Assembly: GCF_002549795.1 (NCBI RefSeq)
Contig: NZ_CP021435.1
Coordinates: 1,674,001 to 1,738,000, forward strand
Reading direction: 5' to 3'
DNA length: 64,000 nucleotides
Source of the DNA: Halomonas beimenensis
GTDB taxonomy: Bacteria; Pseudomonadota; Gammaproteobacteria; Pseudomonadales; Halomonadaceae
The stretch's first letter is position 1; the number at the start of each line of letters is the position of its first letter. The notes beneath the pieces are model-generated. The model made no database searches. It was not told the origin of the DNA and saw only the letters and a program-made list of their open reading frames with translations. A program made the translations under genes and the position numbers. This document shows, piece by piece, positions 20,709 through 29,932 of this stretch.

Positions 20709-22976
20709 ATGGGGCGTCATGCCGTCGCGCCGGCGGAGCCGCGGCTGCTGATCGTCGGCGTCGGGCTGATCGGCGGCTCGCTGGCCGCCGCCCTGCGTGC
20801 CGCGGGCTTCGCGGGCGAGATCCTGGCCTGCGATCCCGATGCCGAGGAGATCACCCGGGGCGTCGAGATGGGGCTGATCGAGCGCGGCGGCACCCGGCTT
20901 TCGCCGCTCCTCGAGGGCGTCAGCCTGGTCGTGCTGGCGGTGCCGGTGCTGGCCATGCGCCAGGTGATGGAGGAGGTCGCCGCGGGCCGGGAACGGGCCG
21001 CCGACGACCTGGTGATCACCGACGTGGGCAGCACCAAGGGCACGATCCGCGAGGCCGCCGCGGGGGTCTTCGGCAGGATGCCGGCGAACCTGGTGCTCGG
21101 CCATCCCATCGCCGGCTCCGAGAAGAGCGGCGTGGCGGCCGCCGACTCCAAGCTCTATGCCCGGCACAAGGTGATCCTGACCCCCGAGCCGGACACCGAT
21201 CCCGAGGCCCTGGCCCGGGTGCGCCGGCTCTGGGAGGCGACCGGTGCGGAGGTGCTGGAGATGGCGGTGGATCGCCACGACCAGGTGCTGGCCCGGACCA
21301 GCCACCTGCCGCACCTGCTGGCCTTCTCCCTGGTGGATACCCTGGCGCGCCAGGACGAGCGCCTGGAGATCTTCCGCTATGCCGCCGGCGGCTTTCGCGA
21401 CTTCACCCGTATCGCCGGCAGCGACCCGGTGATGTGGCGGGACATCTTCGTCGCCAACCGCGACGCCGTGCTCGCCGCCCTCGACGACTTCGAGGCCGGG
21501 GTGGCCCGGCTGCGCCGGGCCGTGGAGAGGGGCGACACCGATGCCATGCTGGCGACCTTCGATCGTGCCAGCCATGCCCGCCACTACTTCGATTCCCTGC
21601 TCAACCAGACCAGCTATCAGGCGGAATACCAGATGCAAGCACAAGACAGGCTGCGCTACCGGGTCAGGCCCGGCGGCGGCGTGACCGGCCGCATCCGCGT
21701 GCCCGGCGACAAGTCGATCTCCCACCGCTCCATCATGCTCGGGGCCCTGGCCGACGGCGTCACCGAGGTGACCGGCTTCCTCGAGGGCGAGGACAGCCTG
21801 GCCACCCTCCAGGCCTTCCGCGAGATGGGCGTGGCCATCGAGGGGCCCCACCAGGGGCGGGTCACCGTGCACGGCGTGGGCCTGCACGGCCTCAAGGCGC
21901 CGGCCGGGCCGCTCTACGTGGGCAACGCCGGGACCGCCATGCGGCTGTTCGCCGGCCTGCTGGCCGGCCAGGCCTTCGACACCGAGCTCACCGGGGATGC
22001 CTCCCTGACCAAGCGGCCCATGGGGCGCGTCGCCGACCCGCTGCGCGAGATGGGCGCGGTCATCGAGACCGCCGAGGGCGGCCGGCCGCCGCTGAAGATC
22101 CGCGGCGGCCAGCGCCTCCGGGGCATCACCTACGACATGCCCATGGCCAGCGCCCAGGTGAAGTCCTGCCTGCTGCTGGCCGGGCTCTACGCCGAGGGCG
22201 AGACCCGGGTGCGCGAGCCGGCGCCGACCCGCGACCACACCGAGCGGATGCTCAACGGCTTCGGCTACGAGGTCTCCCGCGAGGGCGACACCTGCTGGCT
22301 GCAGGGGGGAGGGCGCCTGGCCGCCGCGCCCATCGACGTGCCCTCCGACATCTCCTCGGCGACCTTCTTCCTGGTCGCCGCGGCCATCACCCCGGGCGCC
22401 GACCTGGTGCTCGAGCACGTCGGCATCAATCCCACGCGGATCGGCGTGATCAACATCCTCAAGGCCATGGGGGCCGACCTGCGCCTGGAGAACGAGCGCG
22501 AGGTGGGCGGCGAGCCGGTGGCCGACCTGCACATTCGCTACGCGCCCCTCAAGGGCATCGACATCCCCGTCGACCAGGTGCCGCTGGCCATCGACGAGTT
22601 CCCCGCGCTGTTCGTCGCCGCCGCCAACGCCGAGGGCACCACCCGGCTGCGCGAGGCCGCCGAGCTGCGGGTCAAGGAATCCGACCGCCTCAAGGCCATG
22701 GCCGACGGGCTCGCCGTGCTGGGCGTCGAGAACCGACTGTACGACGACGGTATCGATATCGTCGGCCACGGCGGCGAGGGGCCCAGCTACGGGGGCGGGC
22801 GCATCGACAGCCTGGGAGACCACCGCATCGCCATGGCCTTCACCGTCGCCGCGCTGCGCGCCTCGGACGAGATCGTCATCGACGACTGCGCCAACGTGGC
22901 GACCTCCTTCCCCGGCTTCGTCGCCCTGGCCCGCCGGGTCGGCCTGTCCCTCGAGGAAGAGCGGGAGGCGTCATGA
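20709..22976 (+). CDS. Fused prephenate dehydrogenase / EPSP synthase (TyrA-AroA)
   Basis: One 755-residue protein joins two enzymes. Residues 1-~300 are prephenate dehydrogenase, with the NAD-binding [16 protein letters not shown] and [11 protein letters not shown] (tyrosine branch). Residues ~315-755 are 3-phosphoshikimate 1-carboxyvinyltransferase, with [30 protein letters not shown] and a C-terminal LGDHRIAMA (shikimate pathway step before chorismate). This fusion is known from pseudomonads and relatives. The ATG directly abuts the pheA stop, and the stop overlaps the cmk start (ATGA). Confidence 0.96.
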   Translation: MGRHAVAPAEPRLLIVGVGLIGGSLAAALRAAGFAGEILACDPDAEEITRGVEMGLIERGGTRLSPLLEGVSLVVLAVPVLAMRQVMEEVAAGRERAADDLVITDVGSTKGTIREAAAGVFGRMPANLVLGHPIAGSEKSGVAAADSKLYARHKVILTPEPDTDPEALARVRRLWEATGAEVLEMAVDRHDQVLARTSHLPHLLAFSLVDTLARQDERLEIFRYAAGGFRDFTRIAGSDPVMWRDIFVANRDAVLAALDDFEAGVARLRRAVERGDTDAMLATFDRASHARHYFDSLLNQTSYQAEYQMQAQDRLRYRVRPGGGVTGRIRVPGDKSISHRSIMLGALADGVTEVTGFLEGEDSLATLQAFREMGVAIEGPHQGRVTVHGVGLHGLKAPAGPLYVGNAGTAMRLFAGLLAGQAFDTELTGDASLTKRPMGRVADPLREMGAVIETAEGGRPPLKIRGGQRLRGITYDMPMASAQVKSCLLLAGLYAEGETRVREPAPTRDHTERMLNGFGYEVSREGDTCWLQGGGRLAAAPIDVPSDISSATFFLVAAAITPGADLVLEHVGINPTRIGVINILKAMGADLRLENEREVGGEPVADLHIRYAPLKGIDIPVDQVPLAIDEFPALFVAAANAEGTTRLREAAELRVKESDRLKAMADGLAVLGVENRLYDDGIDIVGHGGEGPSYGGGRIDSLGDHRIAMAFTVAALRASDEIVIDDCANVATSFPGFVALARRVGLSLEEEREAS

Positions 22977-23662
22977 GCGAGCAGCCGCCGGTACTGACCA
23001 TCGATGGCCCCGGCGGGGCCGGCAAGGGCACCATCAGCCGCCTGATCGCCGAGCGCCTGGGCTGGCACCTGCTGGACAGCGGCGCCCTCTATCGGCTGAC
23101 GGCGCTGGCCGCGGGCAAGCACGAGGTGTCGCTGGACGACGAGGCGGGCCTGGCGCGGATCGCCGAGGGCCTGGACGTGGTCTTCCTGGCCGAGGAGGGC
23201 GAGGCGCGCATCCTGCTCGAGGGGGCGGACGCCACCCAGGCGATCCGCACCGAGCAGGTGGGCGACGCCGCCTCGCGGGTGGCGGCCCTGCCGGCGGTGC
23301 GCGAGGCGCTGCTCAAGCGCCAGCGCGACTTCCGGAAATCCCCGGGGCTGGTGGCCGACGGCCGCGACATGGGCACCGTGGTCTTTCCCGAGGCCCCGCT
23401 GAAGATCTTCCTCACGGCGAGTGCCGAGGAACGCGCCCGCCGCCGGCACCTGCAGTTGCGAGAGGCGGGGGTGGATGCTAGTCTATCGAGTCTTCTAAAG
23501 GAGATTCAGGCACGCGATGCACGCGACATGCAGCGCAGCGTGGCCCCGCTCGTCCCGGCCGATGACGCCGTCGAGCTGGACACCACGAGCCTGACGATAC
23601 CGGAAGTGGTGGATCGGCTGACGGAACTGCTGGCCCGGCGTGGCCTGGCCTCCGGCACCTGA
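22973..23662 (+). CDS. cmk: Cytidylate kinase
   Basis: Transfers phosphate from ATP to CMP/dCMP; 229 residues. The P-loop [10 protein letters not shown] is at residues 11-20, [11 protein letters not shown] and [13 protein letters not shown] form the substrate-binding parts, and the lid region is [14 protein letters not shown]. The start is the ATG overlapping the tyrA-aroA stop by four bases; the same frame is open far upstream but that is antisense-free noise within aroA. The rpsA gene follows, as in many gammaproteobacteria. Confidence 0.97.
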   Translation: MSEQPPVLTIDGPGGAGKGTISRLIAERLGWHLLDSGALYRLTALAAGKHEVSLDDEAGLARIAEGLDVVFLAEEGEARILLEGADATQAIRTEQVGDAASRVAALPAVREALLKRQRDFRKSPGLVADGRDMGTVVFPEAPLKIFLTASAEERARRRHLQLREAGVDASLSSLLKEIQARDARDMQRSVAPLVPADDAVELDTTSLTIPEVVDRLTELLARRGLASGT

Positions 23663-23840
23663 ACTCCCTTGCGGCGCCTTCGGCAAGATGTGATGACGTG
23701 GTCGGGCACCCCGTTTCCCGTGAGCCCGGCCAGGTCGAACCAGCGCCAACATCCCCGAGGGTAGTCTGAAATGGCCCGCACTCGCTGGTGGTGCGGAGGA
23801 GCGGCCCTGCCGCACACAACGTTGATCACGTAGGAACATC

Positions 23841-25517
23841 ATGAGCGAAAGCTTTGCTGAACTGTTTGAACAGTCTCTTCAGGACATCAACATGGAGCCG
23901 GGCGCCATCGTCGCGGCCACCGTCGTCGACATCGAGGGTGACTGGGTCACCGTCAATGCCGGCCTGAAGTCCGAAGGTCAGATTCCCGCGGCCCAGTTCC
24001 GCGACGACAACGGCGAGCTGACCATCGCCCAGGGCGACGAGGTCCACGTCGCCCTCGAGGCCGTGGAAGACGGCTTCGGCGAGACCCGCCTGTCTCGCGA
24101 GAAGGCCAAGCGCGCCGAGGCCTGGAAGGTCCTGGAAGCGGCCTTCGAGAAGGAAGAGATCGTCAAGGGCGTGATCAACGGCAAGGTCAAGGGCGGCTTC
24201 ACCGTCGACATCGACTCCATCCGTGCCTTCCTGCCCGGTTCCCTGGTCGACGTGCGTCCGGTGCGCGACACCACGCACCTCGAGAACAAGGAGCTGGACT
24301 TCAAGGTCATCAAGCTCGACCCGAAGCGCAACAACGTGGTCGTTTCTCGTCGTGCCGTCCTCGAGGCCGAGAACAGCGCCGAGCGTGAGGCCCTGCTCGC
24401 CACCCTGCAGGAAGGCCAGCAGATCGTCGGTATCGTCAAGAACCTCACCGACTACGGCGCCTTCGTCGACCTGGGCGGCGTCGACGGCCTGCTGCACATC
24501 ACCGACATGGCCTGGAAGCGCATCAAGCACCCGAGCGAGATCGTTTCCGTGGGCGACGAGATCACCGTCAAGGTGCTCAAGTTCGACCGCGAGCGCAACC
24601 GTGTCTCCCTGGGCCTGAAGCAGCTGGGCGAGGATCCCTGGGTCAACATCAAGGATCGCTACCCGGAAGGCACCAAGGTGCACGCCCGCGTCACCAACCT
24701 CACCGACTACGGCTGCTTCGCCGAGCTGGAAGAGGGCGTCGAGGGTCTGGTCCACGTGTCCGAGATGGACTGGACCAACAAGAACATCCATCCGTCCAAG
24801 GTCGTTCAGGTCGGCGACGAGGTGGACGTCATGGTGCTCGATATCGACGAGGAGCGTCGTCGTATCTCCCTGGGCATCAAGCAGTGCACCCCGAACCCCT
24901 GGGAGACCTTCAACGCCCAGTACAACAAGGGCGACCGCGTCACCGGGACCATCAAGTCCATCACCGACTTCGGCATCTTCATCGGCCTGGAAGGCGGTAT
25001 CGACGGCCTGGTGCACCTGTCCGACATCTCCTGGACCGAGACCGGCGAGGAAGCCGTTCGCCAGTTCAAGAAGGGCGACGAGGCGGAAGCCGTCATCCTG
25101 TCCATCGACCCGGAGCGCGAGCGCATCTCCCTGGGCATCAAGCAGCTCGACACCGATCCGGTCGCCGAGTTCCTGGCCGTCAACGACAAGGGCTCCATCG
25201 TCACCGGCCGTGTGGTCGAGGTCGACGCCAAGGAAGCCCACGTCGAGCTGGCCACCGATGTGGTCGCCGTGCTGAAGGCCTCCGAGATCAGCGCCGACCG
25301 TGTCGAGGACGCCCGTAACGTGCTGAACGAAGGCGATAGCGTCGAGGCCCGTATCATCGGTGTCGATCGCAAGAACCGCCAGATCAACCTGTCCATCAAG
25401 GCCAAGGATCAGGAAGACACTCGTCGCGGCATGCAGAAGCTGCGCGAGCAGGATGTCGAGACCGGTGGCCCGACCACCATCGGCGACCTGATCAAGCAGC
25501 AGATGGGTCAGGACTGA
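23841..25517 (+). CDS. rpsA: 30S ribosomal protein S1
   Basis: RNA-binding protein of 558 residues (E. coli 557) that brings mRNA to the 30S subunit. Six S1 domains can be followed at about 20-87, 105-171, 190-260, 277-347, 364-434 and 451-520; repeated signatures include [23 protein letters not shown] blocks. The ATG follows TAGGAACATC. It has its own 178-bp leader after cmk. The gene ihfB, which often follows rpsA, is absent here. Confidence 0.98.
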   Translation: MSESFAELFEQSLQDINMEPGAIVAATVVDIEGDWVTVNAGLKSEGQIPAAQFRDDNGELTIAQGDEVHVALEAVEDGFGETRLSREKAKRAEAWKVLEAAFEKEEIVKGVINGKVKGGFTVDIDSIRAFLPGSLVDVRPVRDTTHLENKELDFKVIKLDPKRNNVVVSRRAVLEAENSAEREALLATLQEGQQIVGIVKNLTDYGAFVDLGGVDGLLHITDMAWKRIKHPSEIVSVGDEITVKVLKFDRERNRVSLGLKQLGEDPWVNIKDRYPEGTKVHARVTNLTDYGCFAELEEGVEGLVHVSEMDWTNKNIHPSKVVQVGDEVDVMVLDIDEERRRISLGIKQCTPNPWETFNAQYNKGDRVTGTIKSITDFGIFIGLEGGIDGLVHLSDISWTETGEEAVRQFKKGDEAEAVILSIDPERERISLGIKQLDTDPVAEFLAVNDKGSIVTGRVVEVDAKEAHVELATDVVAVLKASEISADRVEDARNVLNEGDSVEARIIGVDRKNRQINLSIKAKDQEDTRRGMQKLREQDVETGGPTTIGDLIKQQMGQD

Positions 25518-25555
25518 GGTCGAGGGCCCATGCCCCGCCTATAGCCCGATCGACA

Positions 25556-25582
25556 ACGCCGCCCTCCGGGGCGGCGTTTTTC
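25556..25582 (+). terminator. Rho-independent terminator of rpsA
   Basis: A perfect 9-bp stem (ACGCCGCCC / GGGCGGCGT) with a TCCG loop is followed by a T-run, 39 bp after the rpsA stop. Confidence 0.93.
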
Positions 25583-25640
25583 GTTCCAGGTTCGAGGTTC
25601 GAGGTTCGACGGGCGAGGTTCGAGGGGCGAGCAGTCGTAG

Positions 25641-25673
25641 GCCGGATAAGCCCGCGTAGCGGGCGCATCCGGC
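25641..25673. repeat. REP-like palindrome
   Basis: Nested inverted repeats GCCGGAT/ATCCGGC and GCCCGC/GCGGGC around GTA. It resembles enterobacterial REP units in layout. Related, less perfect copies lie at 25763, 28298-28402 and 31666. Confidence 0.7.
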
Positions 25674-25825
25674 GAAACCCCAGGCCGTGACCGGCCCCCG
25701 ATGCGAAGGAACCCCCCGAGGTCTCGGCCTTGGGGCTTGTAGCTTGCTCCTTGTAGCTGGCAATCGTAGGGTGGAAAGGCGTTAGCGCATCCGCCAGATC
25801 TCGGCTCGCGGCCAAGCCGAGGCTC

Positions 25826-25940
25826 AAGTAGAAAGTAGCAAGGAAACCTTGGCTGGCTACGTCTTTTCAAGGGAAAGCTCCGCTGATGATCCCGGCGGGG
25901 CTTTCTTGTCACTTTTTACTTGTCACTTGCTACTCGTCAT
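25826..25940. repeat. Composite repeat module 2 (rpsA/mvaT), no array
   Basis: Left arm caagtagaaagtagcaagg and right arm cactttttacttgtcacttg flank an 11-bp-stem hairpin (25873-25905) followed by TTCTTGTC. It has the module's arms and terminator but no tandem array. Confidence 0.7.
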
Positions 25941-26093
25941 CTTGACGGTTCCATGCCGGATACACTCGCAGACGCGTTTATCCGGCCGGGTATCGGACTT
26001 CAAGGAGCTTCTTGACCGGTATTATTGTCTAAGTTGGCTGGAGGTTCTCAAGAGTCCTCGTAGTTGTCTCCCGGATGTATTATTAGCGCACAG

Positions 26094-26122
26094 TTGCATA
26101 AGTCGAATATTGGAGCAATAAT
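26094..26122 (+). promoter_or_regulatory. Sigma-70-like promoter of mvaT
   Basis: TTGCAT, a 17-bp spacer, and AATAAT, about 40 bp before the mvaT start in an AT-rich stretch. Confidence 0.5.
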
Positions 26123-26161
26123 ACGGACGCATTCCCGAACTTTCGAACAAGGATTCCCTAG

Positions 26162-26539
26162 ATGTCATCACTGCTCAGTAATTACATGCAGAAGGAGCAG
26201 CAGCTCAAGCAACTCCAGAACGAACTCGAAAAGCTGGAGAACGACGAGCGCCTCAAGGCAGAGCTCGAGTTCAAGACCAAGCTCGAGGAGTTGATGAAGG
26301 AGTTCGGCAAGAGTGCCGGCGATGTCATCGAGCTGCTCAACCCGCAGCCGGCCGCGGCGGCTCCCAAGGCGGCATCCACTGCCGGCGGGCGTCGCAAGCG
26401 CAAGCTGAAGATCTACAAGAATCCCCATACGGGCGAGGTGGTCGAGACCCGCGGCGGCAACCAGAAGACGCTGAAGGCCTGGAAGGACGAGTTCGGCGCC
26501 GAGACCGTCGAGTCCTGGCTGGTGCGCACCGAGGACTGA
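26162..26539 (+). CDS. MvaT-like H-NS-family nucleoid protein
   Basis: A 125-residue xenogeneic-silencer-type protein. The N-terminal ~60 residues form an oligomerisation coiled coil (KEQQLKQLQNELEKLENDE). A linker is followed by the DNA-binding domain KIYKNPHTGEVVETRGGNQK and LKAWKDEFGAETVESW, which closely matches Pseudomonas MvaT/MvaU. It probably silences AT-rich acquired DNA such as the pilA region in this window (inference). A 10-bp GC hairpin follows its stop. Confidence 0.92.
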   Translation: MSSLLSNYMQKEQQLKQLQNELEKLENDERLKAELEFKTKLEELMKEFGKSAGDVIELLNPQPAAAAPKAASTAGGRRKRKLKIYKNPHTGEVVETRGGNQKTLKAWKDEFGAETVESWLVRTED

Positions 26540-26564
26540 GCCCGGTCGCGACGACCCGTGCTGC

Positions 26565-26588
26565 GACGCCGCCCCTTCGGGCGGCGTC
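26565..26588 (+). terminator. GC hairpin after mvaT
   Basis: A perfect 10-bp stem (GACGCCGCCC / GGGCGGCGTC) with a CTTC loop, 26 bp after the stop. The T-run is weak (GTCGTT). Confidence 0.65.
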
Positions 26589-26595
26589 GTCGTTC

Positions 26596-26742
26596 CTAGG
26601 CATTGTCTGAAAAGTCGACGAGCGAAGGCTAGACAAGGCAAAAATCGGTGAAAAGGCGGAGTTTACAGGTAGTAAATGAGCACTTTGAGCCGATTTTTAA
26701 CGCAGTATAGCCGAGCGCAGGCACTTTTCGGACATTGCCTAG
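26596..26742. repeat. 147-bp imperfect palindrome (MITE-like)
   Basis: The outer 20-bp arms match at 18 positions (26596-26615 against 26723-26742), and pairing continues inward through GGCTA/TAGCC and AAAAATCGG/CCGATTTTT towards a centre near GTTTACAGGTAGTAAATGAG. It encodes no protein. Its right end supplies the stop codon of the AraC-type gene. Confidence 0.8.
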
Positions 26743-27533
26743 AGGAGGGGGATGCGTAGCTCCAGTTCGCTGTCCTCCTGGACCAGGTGGGGAGGATCGC
26801 CGCTGAGCGTCTCCCCTTCGCCGGTGATGCCGCGACAGGTCATGAACAGCATCGCGGAGCGCAGCTCCCGGCTATGCTCGAGCCTGAGGCAGGCATGGCG
26901 CTGCGCGGGCAGGCGCATCAAGCGAAAGGTCGGCGGCAGAGCCAGGTTGAGCGGCTCGTCCGGCAGCTGCACGCCCAGGTCCAGCCGCGGCAGGCTGCTC
27001 TCCAGGGGTTGGTCATGGAAGATGGCGAGGGGCGGCGCCTCGCCGAGTTGGGGCGGCAGGACCTCCGCTCCCTGGGCATGCGACCGCCATCCCGTCAGGT
27101 CCTCCAGTTCACCGGGCGGGTCGTAGAGTCGCGTCAGTACCGCCTGTCGCGCCGGTAGCTCGGTCACCCGGAAAGGGAAGGCGGGGATCCCCCGTCGTTG
27201 TCGATTGAGCCTGAGGCGCATGCTCTGGCGGTAGCGGCGTGGCGTCTGGCCATAGCGACGGTGGAAGGCGCGCGAGAATGCCGAATGGTTGCAATACCCA
27301 CACAACCTGGCGATCTGGCTGATGCCTTCCGGCGTGTGGATCAGCAATCGCGCCGCCTTCTCCAGACGCAGCCGGTCGCGATAGACGCCGGGCGATATTC
27401 CGAAGCAGTGTCGAAACCGACGCCGAATCTGTGAAGTGGAGTAGCCCATTCGCACGGCCAGCTCCTCGATTCCTCCCTGACTGCTCAGACTCTCCTGCAG
27501 CCAGATTTCCGCTCGCATCATTTCCTGGCACAT
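26739..27533 (-). CDS. AraC-family regulator with GyrI-like C-terminal domain
   Basis: A 264-residue regulator with the two helix-turn-helix motifs at the N-terminus (about 15-110: LAVRMGYSTSQIRRRFRHCFG and QIARLCGYCNHSAFSRAF). This order is like SoxS/Rob. The C-terminal ~150 residues look like a GyrI/effector-binding fold (FRVTELPARQAVLTRLY), suggesting small-molecule sensing. The stop codon TAG lies inside the end of the palindromic element at 26596, so the original C-terminus may have been altered. Targets unknown. Confidence 0.85.
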   Translation of the reverse strand: MCQEMMRAEIWLQESLSSQGGIEELAVRMGYSTSQIRRRFRHCFGISPGVYRDRLRLEKAARLLIHTPEGISQIARLCGYCNHSAFSRAFHRRYGQTPRRYRQSMRLRLNRQRRGIPAFPFRVTELPARQAVLTRLYDPPGELEDLTGWRSHAQGAEVLPPQLGEAPPLAIFHDQPLESSLPRLDLGVQLPDEPLNLALPPTFRLMRLPAQRHACLRLEHSRELRSAMLFMTCRGITGEGETLSGDPPHLVQEDSELELRIPLL

Positions 27534-27864
27534 GGCCTTTCCCCCGTACTGCGACTCATACCCGTGCCTTGCGTGATGGCGGTAGTGGCCCTCGGGCCTT
27601 TGGCATGCCCGATCTGGTGTCGGGCTGAAGCCAGCCGTATGCCGCTGACGGCTTTAATTATGTCCTATATAGTTTTGTTTATGCCGACTCTTCGCAACAA
27701 AGGCAAGTTTGCTCACCAGCATTGAGCGATTCGGCATAGTTTCTGGCGGGCGAGCCCGCCACCGGCAGGTGTCAGGGGGCGGGTTAGCGGGTATACTCCA
27801 ACGCATCGTCATGGCCAGCGGCCGCTCCCCTTACCGCCCTGTGCCGTAAACCCATTGGAAGCGA
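27534..27864. other. Divergent intergenic region
   Basis: This region separates the AraC-type gene from the small gene at 27865. It includes an AT-rich segment (about 27652-27720) that probably carries the AraC-type promoter, and a -10-like TATACT at 27792-27797 for the rightward gene. No gene was seen. Confidence 0.5.
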
Positions 27865-28164
27865 ATGAAACAGTCAAACTCCCGAAAACCCATGGATGAG
27901 CGTGAGAAGTTACGCAAGTTCCGCGAACTCGACGATGCCTTCGCCGAGGCATTGCGTGAACTCGAACGTCCGGACTCCCGACTGGATATTCCCACCGGCC
28001 CGCCCGTGCGCCCCCTCGAGGACCAGGAACCCGAGATGGACGAACAGGCCCGGCACCAGGCCTTCGAGCGCCAGCTCGCGGCCCTGATGCAGGACTACGC
28101 CTTGCCCGCCGAGAGCGTCAAGGACCTTCTCCAGACCCTTCAGGCCCTCGGCCGCATCGCCTGA
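27865..28164 (+). CDS. Small hypothetical protein, charged and helical
   Basis: A 99-residue cytoplasmic protein rich in Glu and Arg (REKLRKFRELDDAFAEALRE), with a proline-rich middle and a C-terminal helix (VKDLLQTLQALGRIA). TTGGAAGCGA precedes the ATG; an internal ATG at 27892 is also possible. I do not recognise the family. It is convergent with the Tus-like gene. Confidence 0.55.
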   Translation: MKQSNSRKPMDEREKLRKFRELDDAFAEALRELERPDSRLDIPTGPPVRPLEDQEPEMDEQARHQAFERQLAALMQDYALPAESVKDLLQTLQALGRIA

Positions 28165-28495
28165 TCCCCCCCCGGTAAGGCGTCGGGTATGTGCGAGCTG
28201 CGAGTAGCAAGTAGAAAGTCGCAAGGAATACCTCGCTCCTTGCTGCTCGTTCCTCGCGCCTTGTCCCTGCCCGAGGGGCCTGCAGTCATCTGGTAGTGGG
28301 GTCGGGTGGATAAGCGCTAGCGCATCCAGCACGATGCCGGCACGAGCCTGGCCTTCCGGGACGCCGGAGGCGCCCGCTGGGCGGGCTTATCCAGCCTACA
28401 GGGCCACCTCACACCTGGCCCCTCACGCTTGCAGCCTTTTCCTTGCCACTTTCTACTTTCTACTTTCCACTCGACCCTCGAACCCCGAGCCTTGC
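28165..28495. repeat. Composite repeat module 3 (convergent pair) plus REP-like units
   Basis: This gene-free 331-bp region carries arm agtagcaagtagaaagtcgc at 28200, a CCTCGCTCCTTGCTGCTCG segment, two REP-like half-palindromes in opposite orientation (28298-28402, ggataagcgctagcgcatcc and gggcttatccagcctac) and the opposite arm cactttctactttctactt near 28450. No tandem array is present. Confidence 0.65.
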
Positions 28496-29380
28496 TCAGC
28501 CTCGGTAGCGATACACCCTCAGGCTCGGCAGCAACGGCTCGGCCTCCAGGCGGACATCTCGGCGCAGGGCGCGGGTGCGCCGCTCCGGCGGGCTCGTCGG
28601 CGGCCGATTGTGGTCGGGCAGGCGCCCATCCTCGGCGGGGACGAAGAGCGGCAGCGCCACGTTCATGGCCTGCCGGTCGTGGCCGTCCTCTAGCGGTTCC
28701 CGAAAGAAGAGGTTGGCGCGCATCAGCGGGGCCTGCTGCTGCACCTGGGCGAGGGGTTCGCCGTCGGGCAGTCCGGCCAGGGTGCGCAGCTGGATCTGCA
28801 CATGGGGGGCCTCGGTGTCCAGGGCGAGCAGCTTCTGCTCGGCCTCCCGGACGCTGAGGCGCTTGATCGAGCGACCGCTGGCGTACCAGGCCAGCCGGAC
28901 CCGGGCCACCGGGGCCGGAGCGATCGGGATGGCCCGCCAGCACTGCTTGAGATGCAGCCGCGCCAGCCCGCTGCCGCGCAGGTGGCTGTGCAGCCGGGGA
29001 TGACGGAAGGGCAGGACGGCCTTGGCCTCGGGGAGCAGCGACGGCGCCTGTTCGCGGATCCGGCCCAGCACCTCGGCGAAGGCCCGCTTCGCGGCATTGA
29101 CCGCCTCGGCCCCGGCCATGACCCGCGCCGGGGCGGCGACCAGCCCCACGTGACTGCGGGTGCTGCGACCGTCCTGGCCGTCCTGGTACCAGAAGTCCAG
29201 CAGGGCCCGGTGCAGCCAGTCGGCGTCGGCGTGTTCGGCCTCGAAGGCCCAGGCCTGGGCACCGCTCTCCCGCCAGGCGCTCACCAGCGCCTCGGCCTCC
29301 TCGACCAGCCGGTCATAGGCGGCCTCCAGCTCCGCCAGCAGGCGATATTCCGGGGCGTCGCCCATGGCTTCAGAATTCAT
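28496..29380 (-). CDS. Tus-like replication terminus site-binding protein
   Basis: A 294-residue DNA-binding protein that, by homology, would bind Ter sites and stop replication forks with one polarity. From my memory of E. coli Tus, the C-terminal half aligns well: RPRLHSHLRGSG..CWRAIPIAP matches its HRHLPGLITLNAYRTLTVL region, VRLAWYASGRSIKRLSVREAE matches its RFGWANKHIIKNLHRDEV, and the end EPLLPSLRVYRY matches QPLRLIIPRLHLYV. The ATG at 29380 is chosen because GGAG lies 8 bases upstream; the longer frame to 29557 is repeat-derived. No E. coli-type Ter sequence was recognised nearby. Confidence 0.75.
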   Translation of the reverse strand: MNSEAMGDAPEYRLLAELEAAYDRLVEEAEALVSAWRESGAQAWAFEAEHADADWLHRALLDFWYQDGQDGRSTRSHVGLVAAPARVMAGAEAVNAAKRAFAEVLGRIREQAPSLLPEAKAVLPFRHPRLHSHLRGSGLARLHLKQCWRAIPIAPAPVARVRLAWYASGRSIKRLSVREAEQKLLALDTEAPHVQIQLRTLAGLPDGEPLAQVQQQAPLMRANLFFREPLEDGHDRQAMNVALPLFVPAEDGRLPDHNRPPTSPPERRTRALRRDVRLEAEPLLPSLRVYRYRG

Positions 29381-29430
29381 GTCCAGATCTCCGACGAGAA
29401 GAGCGCCGGGGACAAGGCGTAGCGTGGGTC

Positions 29431-29590
29431 TTTTGACCAGGGGCGAGGCGGAAAGTGAAGAACATCCGGTGGATGTTCTTCCCGCCGAGCGGGTTGGCCA
29501 CGGATGGCCAACCCAGGCCCTGCAAGCGACGCAGGATGCAGTAGCGCCGCAGGGCAAAAGTAGCGCCCATGGAAGGGTCTACAGCGCCCT
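29431..29590. repeat. Triple-hairpin element upstream of the tus-like gene
   Basis: Three perfect hairpins lie in a row: GAAGAACATCC/GGATGTTCTTC (29457-29481), CCCGC/GCGGG (29481-29493) and GGGTTGGCC/GGCCAACCC (29491-29514). The flanks GGGTCTTTTGACC and AAGGGTCTAC look like parts of one dispersed element. No gene is encoded. Confidence 0.7.
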
Positions 29591-29649
29591 CGCGCAGGCT
29601 TGTCGCCGGAAAAGCTCTTCGAGTGCCTTGCGATGGGGGGAAGGGTCGC

Positions 29650-29880
29650 TCAGTCGCTCCCGTCCCGATCCGCCCGGGCCAGCCAGGCATCGATATCGGT
29701 CTCGTCCATGGCCGGCTCGCCGGCGATGCGGTGGGACTCGTCGGCCCAGGCACCCAGGTCGAGCAGCCGGCAGCGCTTGCTGCAGAAGGGGCGGTAGGGG
29801 TGGTCCGTGGTCCAGGGCACCGTCTTGCGGCACTGGGGGCAGGCGACCTCGAGGGGGCGCTTGGAATCGGCTTGGCTCAT
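29650..29880 (-). CDS. yacG: DNA gyrase inhibitor YacG
   Basis: A 76-residue zinc protein that binds GyrB and inhibits gyrase. The four zinc ligands are Cys14, Cys17, Cys33 and Cys37 (CPQC..CSKRC), followed by RLLDLGAWADESHRI, the conserved helix. It lies next to coaE and pilD, the usual neighbourhood. ATG at 29880. Confidence 0.95.
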   Translation of the reverse strand: MSQADSKRPLEVACPQCRKTVPWTTDHPYRPFCSKRCRLLDLGAWADESHRIAGEPAMDETDIDAWLARADRDGSD

Positions 29881-29932
29881 CGGCTCGCTCTCGTTTTCGG
29901 GGGCGTCATTCGTTGGTGACAAGGATCTCGAA

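Larger units (their letters stand above)
25518..26161. other. Gene-free region between rpsA and mvaT
   Basis: This 644-bp stretch holds the rpsA terminator, a short tract of GGTTCGAG repeats (25586-25632), a REP-like palindrome at 25641, composite repeat module 2 and an AT-richer promoter region before mvaT. No convincing gene was seen; the small frames here are composed of repeats. Confidence 0.8.

Noticed and set aside
19392..22823. 1143-residue open frame antisense to pheA and tyrA-aroA
   Set aside because: Same GC-rich shadow effect. Its end reads through the GCAGCTT array.
29381..29650. E. coli-type Ter site near the tus-like gene
   Set aside because: No sequence close to the GTTGTAACTA core was found in the upstream region.
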